Below are positions 1-8,241 of a stretch of 18,199 nt of DNA, piece by piece; position 1 is the first letter of the stretch, and each line of letters starts with the position of its first letter. A model generated the notes under the pieces. The model made no database searches, was not told the DNA's origin, and saw nothing but the letters and a program-made list of their open reading frames with translations. The stretch is from Bremia lactucae (taxonomy: Eukaryota > Oomycota > Peronosporomycetes > Peronosporales > Peronosporaceae): positions 8,641,075 through 8,659,273 of the forward strand of contig NC_090610.1 in NCBI RefSeq assembly GCF_004359215.1, in the 5' to 3' direction. The translations under genes were made by a program, and so were the position numbers.

Positions 1-970
1 GCATCGTGACACTCATACATGATGCGCAAGCGCAAATCATTGTGAGTTGGGACGACGACACGTGGAGTGTCGCCGGTAACGGCTGTGTAATATAATAAGC
101 CGTTGCGTGTTGTGTATCGATCGGACGACGATCGCTATAAAGCTGAAAAATCTTTTAAAAGATTTATCGGGTGTATTCATCAGATGATCCATTAAGGCAA
201 AGGGTGTTTATCTTCTGTGTAGGCTTTCTTTATGTCATCAATTAAAATTCATGACGGAACACTCGTAATAAGTGTTGCAACAGTGGAATTATTCTCACTG
301 TCGGAGTGCGCAGCCGACTCGAAATCGGGTCGGCGTGATAACGCTTCAGTGACGACATTAAGTCGTCCTAGTTTATATTCCACGGAGAAATTATACTCCG
401 CGAAGAAGGATAGCCACCTCGCCATTCTTTGCGAGTGGTTGAGCTGTTTTTGGCCAAGCTTAATGGCGCATGTTCCGTATATACGATGAACGGTCTACCT
501 CCGAGGAGGTAGACCCAAAATCTAGCCATCACACATTTCATGGCAAGTTGTTCCGTGTTATGCACTAAGTTATTGCGTTCAGCTGGTTGCAGATGACGCG
601 ATTGGTAACATATAACGCGCTCCGCGCCGTCTGTATCGTATTGCATTAACACACAGACGATTGCGAAACCGCTGGCGTCACATACTACATGGAATGGTCT
701 GTCTTGATCTGCAATCTCCAAGATGGGCGATTGCATCAAGCTTTGCTTGATACTTTCAGGAACGTTGACAATCAGCGTTCCATGATCATTTCTCGTCTTT
801 TTTCAAGAGACGAGAGAGATGAACTGTCATCTCGGCATACTTCCGTAAGTACTTGTGCAAGTACGCCGCTAGCCCAAGGAACTTTCTCAGTAGCTCCAAA
901 TATCTAACTCGGTAACTTGTCGAATGCCTGCGCAATCCCGCGCTACCTTTTCTCTGAAGGGGCAATCCGT
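1..970 (-). pseudogene. Decayed Ty3/gypsy retrotransposon pol fragment
   Basis: This is a broken piece of a gypsy-type polyprotein read on the minus strand, entering from the right and leaving through position 1. Reading from high to low coordinates there is an RT-connection segment with L-R-K-F-L-G-L-A at about 880-850. Next comes the RNase H-like domain (start near 739; R-P-F-H-V-V-C-D-A-S, then Y-Q-S-R, then L-A-M-K), its tail R-M-A-R-W-L-S-F-F-A-E-Y in another frame near 440-400, and A-L-S-R-R-P. Last is the integrase zinc-binding region near 130-1 (N-G-L-L-Y-Y, P-R-V-V-V-P, Y-E-C-H-D). Lesions are visible: a frameshift near 460-470 inside RNase H, a stop in the RT-RNase H linker near 788-790, and a stop at 249-251. 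The part beyond about 900 is only faintly recognisable. Gag, protease and LTRs were not found. The copy cannot encode a full enzyme. Confidence 0.85.
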
Positions 971-3045
971 TTTCCTAGAATTCTGTGCAGGCCTTGCACC
1001 ATGGCCCTCATACCGGTATACTCCATGGTGTTTACAGCCGAACAGCACGCTCTTCATTGATTTATTCTCCCCCTTCCCAAACCTTTCTGGGCGTGTCGTA
1101 TAGACACCTTACTTTTCGGTTTCAGCGTGAGCCTCAAGGGCTTCTTTTGCTGTTGCAATTGGCGGGTACGTGTTTTCGGCTGGTGGAGCAAGAGGCATGG
1201 AAAAAGAAGTTTATAGGACAAGTGCGGGCTCAGATCTCTTAGCCTTTTGCTAAGAAATAAAAAATTTAAGTACAATTTTATATGTTATGTTTGTGACCGT
1301 GTGGTTGACCTTCCATAGTCCATATTATAAAACTAAAGGAACACCTGAACTCCGGTGGGGATAATAAAAGCTCTGGTGTAATGTCTCCCCAATGAAATTT
1401 ACAAACTCTTTATTGCCATTTTGTTAAGTGCGAGCAAGTTATTTTGAAAGATCGAGGAGACGTTATCAAAATAATTTAAAAATTTGTCAATGAAATAAAG
1501 CTCACAAGTTTAACATTTTAGCACGTCCAGTCATTGTCTTGAGGTCACTGACGAGTGTGCCTTCACCAAAATAACTCCCAGGTCTTACTTCTAGCACTTT
1601 GAAGCAGCTTACAGACAACACTTTCAAGTTGCTTAATTAATAAATCCACATAGAATGTGTTCCATGAACATTAATAGTTGCCACCAGCTACCACCAGCCG
1701 CCACTGCATGCGAACACCTTTGTACTTTGAAACCATCCAAGTATTTGTAAATTCGCTCTATCGCGTGGACGTCTAAGGCAGTGTTTAATTATCAATAAAG
1801 GCTTAGAGATGTAATGCTCGAGATAAATAATAAATCGCAGTCTGGTCGGTTAAACCTTTTCTGTGCACTTAATTTTTGCTGACTTAACATAGACAATTGA
1901 TTTTCGATTCGACTACTTGTGTCTAAGGTGTAGAGTATTAGATTCCCTTAACGCTGTAACATGCATTTCGATGTTGGCGGCATGTAAACACTTAGTTAAT
2001 CCTTTCTATTAAAGGCAATGCTAGCGGTACCACCATCAGATTCCCTGAAATATCCTGTTGCAACGTCGCACATTTGTAATTAAAACGCGTCAGGGCAATT
2101 TTCTTTCAGTAGCATAAAGCACTACGTTTCGAAGCTATGATAGATAAGGAGTCGGGTGAAAAAGCAGCTTGAAAATGCGCGTCCATCTGTTAAGACATTG
2201 AGCAACCTGGGTAGCAATGGTGAAGCCGCGATTTCATTTCGCAATTTCTGTGAAATTCAATCACCACCCAGCCGCCTGGCGCCGCTTGGTCCTTCAGAGT
2301 CTAAAAATCAAACAGCGCTATTCCTTGTAGCTTGATCAAATCATTACTTCTACATTGATTGATTTTGTGTATAAATGCGGTATCTTGCTCCCATGTGACC
2401 TTGATCCGACTCGCTCGCTTACGTGGAATCGCAAGATTCCCAGTATCATTCGACAATCAACCAAGGTGGTGTTGCGATACAGATAATAAAAATTAATCAA
2501 ACATCACAATTAAGATGATTTTACGTTTTTCTCGTCATGCGACTTCTGTATCTAACGTCTCATCATACGTGAGAAGCCGAAATTTTAAGTAGCAAAAAGC
2601 TGCTAGTACAGATTGATAAAACTGATGATTATCAAACTTCTGCTTTGCCCCTACTGCGTTTAAAATTTCAACTTCCGGCTGTCGTTTGTACGAGAAAATG
2701 TGGATACTCCGAGTAAATCGATCAGCAGTCCATTTATTTGACAAGCTTGCTGTGGCTATTTCCGTGTCATAATCTGCGCTTCCCCCCGTGCTTTACGGTC
2801 TCTACGTAACGTCACATGATGGTGAGACTTTCGAAATCGTACAGTAAAGGCGGCACCTCGTGTTTCAAGCACCGCACAAACATGTACTACCTACAGGATT
2901 CCATACACGTATTGACTAAAAAAATTAAAGGTTGCTGGGTCACCAGCTTAAAAGTTCATTTTAAAAAAAGAGGTGCTTCGAACACTTTCCTTTTAAACCC
3001 TGCACGACGGCACCTTTCGTGTCACCCAAGTCGGACTCTGCTTCG
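971..3045. other. Gene-poor intergenic region
   Basis: No convincing gene was found in these roughly 2 kb. Open frames here are short, mostly lack an ATG and show no recognisable motif. The left end may still contain unrecognisable remains of the gypsy element at 1-970. The rest is AT-rich with scattered stops in all frames. The stretch just before 3046 must contain the promoter and 5' leader of the oxidoreductase gene. A weak initiator-like T-T-C-A-T-T-T-T occurs at 2955-2962, which I do not regard as proven. No tRNA, rRNA or clear repeat array was seen. Confidence 0.6.
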
Positions 3046-4746
3046 ATGGACATCTCGACACCAATGGTGTCAAATCAGAATGGCGAAACTTCTTACGACA
3101 TTCATGGGGTGCCATCAACACCCCAAACGGGCCACTACCTAAGCGACTTGCAGACATCCTCAACGCAAGTCCAAACGTCTTGCTTCCATAAGTTTGCTCG
3201 CTCTTGGATGGTTCTGCGCTTTCAATTGGCGCGTAACTTCTTTGCAGTGCCACTTCCATTTCTAACGTCGGCATTTGACATCAAGCTCGGTGATCTCTTA
3301 ATCACGCTTCCAATCTGCGTGCTTTTCATCGTCACGACTGCTATGGAAGCCATTGACAGACGTGGCGTTGAGAGTTCGGGAAACCCTCCTACCTACAGTC
3401 TTTTGATCGTATTTATCCTTACAGTTCGAAACAATTCGCCTCTATTATTATTGACTGGCATTCCGTACGAGCGAGTGCTATTCTATCATAAAATCGCTGC
3501 CATCGTTACTATCATCCTATCAGGCCTCCATGGAATCGCCTATATCCTCGCTTATGACAAGGGTGAGATCGCGAGACAAGGAAGCATGGTGTTTACTGGA
3601 ACAGTCGCATTTGGTGCCATGACACTGCTGTACATTTTCTCGCTTAACTTCGTGCGACGTCGCTTCTTTGAATTCTTCTTGCGCTCCCACTGGATTCTGT
3701 TCATCATTGTCCTCGTTTTTGCAGTGCTTCACGGAGCTTCTACTGCGCTCATCGGTATCATTCCGTGGATCCTCGACATGGTGTTTCGCCATGCTTACCG
3801 ACCACGCATCTACGCGCGTGGATCCATGTTTGGTAACAAGAAAATGGTTACGGAAAATGTGCTACTTTCAAATCGAAACATGGGTATTATCGCACGCGAT
3901 CAAGTTACAATGACGGCCCTTCCTGGTGATATTATTGAGATTCAATTTCCACGTGTACGAAAGGATACTGGAGACGTTTTTCACTTTAAAGCAGGACAGT
4001 ACGTATTCCTCTGTGTGCCAAAAATTTCGAATCTCCAGTGGCATCCGTTCACGATCGCTTCATCACCGCATGAATCAATCGTGACGTTTTACATCAAAGC
4101 TCTTGGAGATTGGTCGACGACTTTTCAGACACTGGTTCCGGAGAACATGACCCCTTTGGCTCTACCCGTCGATATATTGGTCGATGGTCCTTATGGAAGC
4201 GTTTCGATTGATCTCGAAACTCGTAGTACGTACTCACACTTTGTGCTCTTTGCGGGTGGCGTGGGTGTGACTCCCATGCGCTCGATTGTGAATTCACTGC
4301 ATCATGAGTCTCACAACGAAGGTCGATCAAGTATCAAACGTGTTCACTTTGTCTGGTCTGTTCGAGAGCGCGAGTTGGTGCAGAGTCTTGTGGTCGATGC
4401 CCAAAATGCTTTGGAAAACAAGGTCGAGAGTTACTTTCCGAACGGTATCCTGACTAATCGTAGCACTGTGTTTTCTACCGAAATTCACGTCACCCGCTCG
4501 GACCGTGACGTCGAATCGAATGGTTTGGACCGGCTTGGAAGCTGTCTTCGCTTTGGGGCTCGTCCGGATATTGCCGATTCATTGCGTACAATCGGCGAGC
4601 AGGCAAAGCAGAATGGGAAGAAGCGTGTGGCCGTGCTTGTCTGCGGTCCTTCAAGTATGGTAAGCGAAGTTATTGCCAAGAGCTTGTCACTATCGTGGAA
4701 AATGAAGATTCGATTTGATGTTCACACTGAAACATTCGAGTTCTAA
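3046..4746 (+). CDS. Ferric reductase / NADPH oxidase family transmembrane oxidoreductase
   Basis: This is a membrane flavocytochrome that should pass electrons from cytosolic NADPH through FAD and two hemes to an acceptor across the membrane (Fe3+ or O2). The frame is open from 2965, but the first ATG is at 3046 (566 aa); the earlier GTG at 3019 is not a plausible eukaryotic start. Numbering from 3046, several hydrophobic helices occupy about 75-250. Two helices carry heme-ligand histidine pairs, H148/H162 and H215/H229, each with 13 residues between. The C-terminal half has the FAD motif HPFTIASSP (332-341), a G-P-Y-G-S pyrophosphate loop (381-385), the NADPH motif GGVGVTPM (404-411) and CGPSSM (533-538), and it ends in aromatic residues (T-F-E-F). 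No EF hands are present. The equal 13-residue heme spacing favours ferric reductase (FRE) over classical NOX, in which the second pair is usually spaced by 12. No intron is evident. Its 3' UTR is lost in the assembly gap. Confidence 0.9.
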   Translation: MDISTPMVSNQNGETSYDIHGVPSTPQTGHYLSDLQTSSTQVQTSCFHKFARSWMVLRFQLARNFFAVPLPFLTSAFDIKLGDLLITLPICVLFIVTTAMEAIDRRGVESSGNPPTYSLLIVFILTVRNNSPLLLLTGIPYERVLFYHKIAAIVTIILSGLHGIAYILAYDKGEIARQGSMVFTGTVAFGAMTLLYIFSLNFVRRRFFEFFLRSHWILFIIVLVFAVLHGASTALIGIIPWILDMVFRHAYRPRIYARGSMFGNKKMVTENVLLSNRNMGIIARDQVTMTALPGDIIEIQFPRVRKDTGDVFHFKAGQYVFLCVPKISNLQWHPFTIASSPHESIVTFYIKALGDWSTTFQTLVPENMTPLALPVDILVDGPYGSVSIDLETRSTYSHFVLFAGGVGVTPMRSIVNSLHHESHNEGRSSIKRVHFVWSVRERELVQSLVVDAQNALENKVESYFPNGILTNRSTVFSTEIHVTRSDRDVESNGLDRLGSCLRFGARPDIADSLRTIGEQAKQNGKKRVAVLVCGPSSMVSEVIAKSLSLSWKMKIRFDVHTETFEF

Positions 4747-4747
4747 G

Positions 4748-4847
4748 NNNNNNNNNNNNNNNNNNNNNNNNNNNNNNNNNNNNNNNNNNNNNNNNNNNNN
4801 NNNNNNNNNNNNNNNNNNNNNNNNNNNNNNNNNNNNNNNNNNNNNNN
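4748..4847. other. Assembly gap of exactly 100 N
   Basis: One hundred consecutive Ns begin one base after the oxidoreductase stop codon. A run of exactly 100 is a common placeholder for a gap of unknown length, so distances across it should not be trusted. The sequence on its right side is a tandem repeat, which suggests why the assembly broke here. Confidence 0.97.
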
Positions 4848-5040
4848 TGTGACAACGGCATATTGAATAATATATATAAGTAATGATTTTCAAGAGGTTA
4901 ATATGATAAAACTGTGACAACGACAAATTGTATGCGATATATAAGTGATAAATTTCTAGGCGTCAATCTGAAATACTGTGACGTTAGCAACATTGATAAA
5001 TATGTATGATTAATAAATGTAATGTTTCTATGCTCTCAGC
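4848..5040. repeat. Degenerate 64-65 bp tandem repeat bordering the gap
   Basis: Units begin with TGTGACAACG at 4848 and again with TGTGACAACG at 4913 (65 bp later), and a more decayed copy begins with TGTGAC at 4977 (64 bp later). The first two units align along their length, sharing ATTG, ATATATAAGT, ATTTC and the closing A-rich segment. The third shares mainly the start and the AT-rich middle. The array starts directly at the gap edge, so more copies probably lie within the missing sequence. Confidence 0.7.
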
Positions 5041-5360
5041 TCGATGGAATGAAGTTACCCGCTAATGTTGTTATTGCTACTGGAAAGTCGTAGCTTCTTT
5101 GAATAGAAGTACCTTAACAATTACTACCGGCACTGAAACTTCTACGTTTTACGTAAATCTCCTTAAGAGTACTTAAAATCAAATAATAAATAGTAAAGAA
5201 ATGTGTTGGACACAGTAGCCTCGGTCTTAAAATGCATAATGGAAATGGTCTCGCAGAAGTAATATCATTTCTAAAAATTAATACCTTTGTGTTCTAATAG
5301 GGAGTTCTTTTATTGCTACGTGTCGTCACCTAAAACCAAGTCGTAGAGTTATCGTCCGTA
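5041..5360. other. Intergenic region upstream of the first lectin gene
   Basis: AT-rich sequence with no gene or RNA recognised. It must contain the promoter and 5' leader of the lectin gene starting at 5361. No good oomycete initiator match was found close to the ATG. Confidence 0.5.
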
Positions 5361-6611
5361 ATGGAGTCATGCGGCCTAATGTTGATGGTGCTATGTACAT
5401 TAATAGCTTCGACTGTCCGCTTTGCTACTGCTGATAAAATAGAAGACGTTTCGTTCAAGCCACCATTTGATCTCATGGATTCGCATGGCCAACGAATTGT
5501 GAATACCACGTGGTCCCATGGCGGGAACGCAGACGTGAAGAAACATTTTATTCGTCTCACAACTGATCGCCAAAGTAAACGTGGATATTTATGGCACAAA
5601 CACCCTGTCAATCGTAACGAATTATCAGTAATTTTAACGTTTCGCATATCGGGGCAAGGCAAGCGCTGGTTTGGGGATGGCATTGGTTTGTGGCTAACGG
5701 ATCACCCAACGTATACTGCCGGTAGTAATCATGGATTTACCGACAAGTATACAGGTATTGCCATTATCATCGATACGTTTGTCAATTCGGAGCACAAAGG
5801 AGGGCATAAAGACATAAGCGTCTTTGTGAATGACGGCACGAAAGAGATGGATCAAATGTATACCGAACCACGCGTAGGATGCAATGCAGCGGTGCGTCAC
5901 AATGAAAAAAGTGCACATTTTGATCCCGTTCATAGCATCTCGCGTATTAAAGTCCGAATTTTAAACACCCGTCTTGTTATCGAAGTCGACGATCTTGCGA
6001 CCGGCCAATGGGTTGATTGCCATGAAATGACGTTAAACTTACGTGAGAATTGGCTTGAGACGTCTACGATTGGAATCACGGCATCCACGGGTGCCGTCGC
6101 GGATAATCATGATATTCTTCGATTGGATGCGTATACGGATTTTATGGATTTACACATTGGTGCTGTCGACTCGGAGACTGTCATGAATGCCGTGTCGAAA
6201 GACTATAAAAAGTGGCTTGATTCGCCGAATTGTGGCACAGAGTGTTTAATTGCCGTCTTGCGAAAAGAAATGGCCAATTTTCGAATTGATGCCGAACATC
6301 GTTTTTTAGATTTAAAAGAAAAGACCGAGACTACTGTGGCTAAGCTGAAGAAACAGGAATTGACGAGTGAACAACGGGTGCGTGAGATTGAAAGTATGGT
6401 GAAGAAAGGGATTGAGTCGTCGCTTGAAAGTTCAGAGAAAGTCTTGGGAGACGAAGTGAATGTCAAGATTTCCAAGCAATTTAAAGAGAATCCCGAGATT
6501 GCAAGTGGTGGATGGAAAATGCCATTTGCATTGCTTTTTCTATTTCTAGCGGCAGGAGCGGCATTTGTGTATCGCAAGTACCAAGCGCTCATGAAGTCGC
6601 ACTTGCTGTGA
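5361..6611 (+). CDS. L-type lectin cargo receptor (ERGIC-53/VIP36-like), copy 1
   Basis: This 416-aa type I membrane protein should bind high-mannose N-glycans on newly made glycoproteins and carry them between ER and Golgi. The start is the ATG at 5361. Residues 1-24 form a signal peptide. The lectin domain (about 28-258) has the sugar/calcium-site motifs F-G-D-G-I-G-L-W (104-111), I-D-T-F-V-N (137-142) and A-S-T-G-A-V-A-D-N-H-D (241-251), the last matching the closing loop of ERGIC-53. C174 and C220 fit the conserved lectin disulfide. A second cysteine pair, CGTEC (291-295), follows. A charged coiled-coil stalk spans about 300-375 and a membrane helix about 387-403. The 13-residue cytosolic tail ends K-S-H-L-L, with K at -5 and H at -3 (KxHxx), plus a C-terminal dihydrophobic pair. 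It is followed, 246 bp after its stop, by a paralog of the same layout. No intron is seen. Confidence 0.92.
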   Translation: MESCGLMLMVLCTLIASTVRFATADKIEDVSFKPPFDLMDSHGQRIVNTTWSHGGNADVKKHFIRLTTDRQSKRGYLWHKHPVNRNELSVILTFRISGQGKRWFGDGIGLWLTDHPTYTAGSNHGFTDKYTGIAIIIDTFVNSEHKGGHKDISVFVNDGTKEMDQMYTEPRVGCNAAVRHNEKSAHFDPVHSISRIKVRILNTRLVIEVDDLATGQWVDCHEMTLNLRENWLETSTIGITASTGAVADNHDILRLDAYTDFMDLHIGAVDSETVMNAVSKDYKKWLDSPNCGTECLIAVLRKEMANFRIDAEHRFLDLKEKTETTVAKLKKQELTSEQRVREIESMVKKGIESSLESSEKVLGDEVNVKISKQFKENPEIASGGWKMPFALLFLFLAAGAAFVYRKYQALMKSHLL

Positions 6612-6654
6612 TTGAAAGACGAGGTTTTCCGCAGCTTTTTGGTAGGACATCATG

Positions 6655-6748
6655 GTGTGGACCACTTCCACTGCGTCTTGTTTTGATTGCTTTAAACGAA
6701 TAAAACGTATTTTTGCCCAATTGAAGTAGTATTGTGTGGACCACTTCC
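6655..6748. repeat. 15-bp direct repeat in the lectin 3' flank
   Basis: GTGTGGACCACTTCC occurs at 6655-6669 and again, exactly, at 6734-6748, 79 bp apart, between the two lectin genes. The flanks of the two copies do not match well. It could be a leftover of local duplication or a shared 3' UTR motif. Confidence 0.7.
6699..6704 (+). promoter_or_regulatory. Possible polyadenylation signal AATAAA of lectin copy 1
   Basis: AATAAA lies 88 bp behind the stop codon of the first lectin gene and before the promoter of the next gene, a plausible place for a cleavage/polyadenylation signal. The hexamer is common in AT-rich DNA, so this is only a position-based call. Confidence 0.4.
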
Positions 6749-6814
6749 TTTTACATAATTATTGTGTTTTTTTTAAATTGTTAGAAACTCCTACTTGTTC
6801 TACGTGTCAACGTG

Positions 6815-6836
6815 TCACTCCCCTTGGCAATTTAAT
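6815..6836 (+). promoter_or_regulatory. Oomycete Inr plus flanking promoter element of lectin copy 2
   Basis: TCACTCC at 6815-6821 matches the oomycete initiator consensus (TCAYTYY). It is followed, at the proper short distance, by CAATTTAAT at 6828-6836, matching the A/T-T-T-T flanking promoter region (FPR). Transcription would start near the A at 6817, about 40 bases before the ATG at 6858. This supports the ATG start and argues against the upstream in-frame codons from 6795, which would lie upstream of the transcript. Confidence 0.7.
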
Positions 6837-6857
6837 CTTCCTTCTCGACACTTAAAC

Positions 6858-8102
6858 ATGCTTTATTCGGCCGTAACAGTCATTTCTTTGATCGTGCTAG
6901 CCTTTATAGCCTCCATATCGGGTGAACCGCTTCCGTCTTTAACTTTCACGCCGCCATTTGAGCACGTGAATTCGGCCGGGCGTCGTCAGATCTCCGAAAG
7001 CTTTACGTATGGCGGTGCCACCGATGTCAAAAAGAATTTCATTCGCCTAACACCCGATCGTCAGAGCAAACGCGGATTTATTTGGAGTCAACAGTTGATT
7101 GATCGCAATGAATTGACAACAATCCTTACGTTTCGTATCCACGGACAAGGCAAGAAATGGTTTGGTGATGGCATTGGCCTCTGGTTTACGACCGAAGCGA
7201 GGTATCAAAATGGCGAAAATCACGGTTTTACGGACACGTACACAGGTTTTGGGATTGTATTGGATACATTTGAAAATGTGGACCACAAAGGAGGTCATAA
7301 AGACGTAACCCTTCAAATAAATGATGGGACAAAGCGCTTAACTGATTTTCACAACGAGGTTAAAAGTGGTTGTGATGCGTCGTTTCGATACCACACGTCA
7401 AGTGCTACTTTTGATCCCGTGTATAGCTCATCCCGACTTCGTGTCAAGGTGAAAGGCACGGCAGTAGAAGTACAAGTGGATTCCAACAACTCGGCGCATT
7501 GGGAAGACTGTTTTCAAGCAACGTTGCCATTTCAGAACGATTGGCTTCGTCGTGTAAGTTTTGGCATTACAGCATCAACGGGTGCATTGGCGGATAATCA
7601 CGATATTCTTCGTGTTCAGTCTTATAGCGATATGAAGGATCACGAGGTATTAGTGGCGGATCGTGAATCATGGCTTCATTCATCTTCAAAGGATTTTCCC
7701 ACGCTTTTTGAAAATATCAATTGTGACCAGACATGTAAAGTCGCAGTGTTAGACAAATTTGTTACGAATTTTCAAGTCGAGACGGAACATTGGTTTGAAT
7801 TGTTGCAAGAAGAAACGGAAAATACGATTGCAAAACTGAAGGAAAGCGAGCGCGAGAATGAACGCAAGATTCTAGCACTTACGGACCACATGACGTCGAT
7901 CATGGAGCGTAAAATTGGCCAGAAAATGGCAGTCGTGCGCTCGAATGTGAATGAGAAAATTGCGGTTGAGATTGAAGGTGAGCTCACGGAGGTGCAGTCA
8001 AGCTGGCGCTTGCCATTCTTTTTTCTGCTCGTCCTTATTGCTTCTGGTGTCGGCGTCGCGTACCAGAAGTACCGCAAGCTTCTGAAAAGTCATTTGTACT
8101 AA
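6858..8102 (+). CDS. L-type lectin cargo receptor (ERGIC-53/VIP36-like), copy 2
   Basis: A 414-aa paralog of the preceding gene with the same order of parts: signal peptide (1-22), lectin domain (about 28-257), cysteine pair CDQTC (289-293), coiled-coil stalk (about 298-378), membrane helix (about 385-402) and a short cytosolic tail. Lectin motifs are F-G-D-G-I-G-L-W (102-109), L-D-T-F-E-N (135-140) and A-S-T-G-A-L-A-D-N-H-D (239-249). C172 and C218 fit the domain disulfide. By eye the two copies are about 60% identical over the first 130 residues after the signal peptide, with much lower identity in the stalk. The tail ends K-S-H-L-Y, keeping K at -5 and H at -3. The frame stays open upstream to 6795 without ATG, but 6858 is the first ATG, begins directly with the signal peptide and sits behind a good initiator. 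It probably carries glycoprotein cargo overlapping with, or distinct from, that of copy 1. Confidence 0.92.
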   Translation: MLYSAVTVISLIVLAFIASISGEPLPSLTFTPPFEHVNSAGRRQISESFTYGGATDVKKNFIRLTPDRQSKRGFIWSQQLIDRNELTTILTFRIHGQGKKWFGDGIGLWFTTEARYQNGENHGFTDTYTGFGIVLDTFENVDHKGGHKDVTLQINDGTKRLTDFHNEVKSGCDASFRYHTSSATFDPVYSSSRLRVKVKGTAVEVQVDSNNSAHWEDCFQATLPFQNDWLRRVSFGITASTGALADNHDILRVQSYSDMKDHEVLVADRESWLHSSSKDFPTLFENINCDQTCKVAVLDKFVTNFQVETEHWFELLQEETENTIAKLKESERENERKILALTDHMTSIMERKIGQKMAVVRSNVNEKIAVEIEGELTEVQSSWRLPFFFLLVLIASGVGVAYQKYRKLLKSHLY

Positions 8103-8241
8103 GTACTGCGTTTTAAAAAGTAGTACAGGTCGTTGGAACACTTTTTATTAGTTCTTAAGTCACTCGAATACCTTTCCACGCGTATATGTATCTATCTGTT
8201 TTAAAAATACCAATCGCAAAAAATTAGTTTTACTACGAACA

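Noticed and set aside
148..165. 18-bp perfect palindrome AAATCTTTTAAAAGATTT
   Set aside because: It lies within decayed pol coding sequence, is low complexity, and is most simply a chance inverted repeat.
232..489. 85-aa plus-strand ORF
   Set aside because: It is antisense to the recognisable gypsy RNase H/linker region and has no motif of its own.
985..1242. 85-aa plus-strand ORF
   Set aside because: It starts with GTG and shows no motif or family resemblance.
1054..1275. Minus-strand ORF with L-F-L-S-K-R-L-R, resembling effector motifs (LFLAK, RxLR)
   Set aside because: It starts with TTG, has no signal peptide, and the motif is only loosely similar and not in the right arrangement.
3019..3045. 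Longer oxidoreductase start at 3019
   Set aside because: The codon is GTG, which is not a likely start in a eukaryote. The first ATG in frame is at 3046.
2816..3142. 108-aa ORF with ATG
   Set aside because: No recognisable motif, and it overlaps the well-supported oxidoreductase start in another frame. Its composition looks random.
6795..6857. Longer lectin copy 2 start at 6795
   Set aside because: The codon is TTG, and the likely transcription start (6817) lies downstream of it. The signal peptide begins right at the ATG at 6858.
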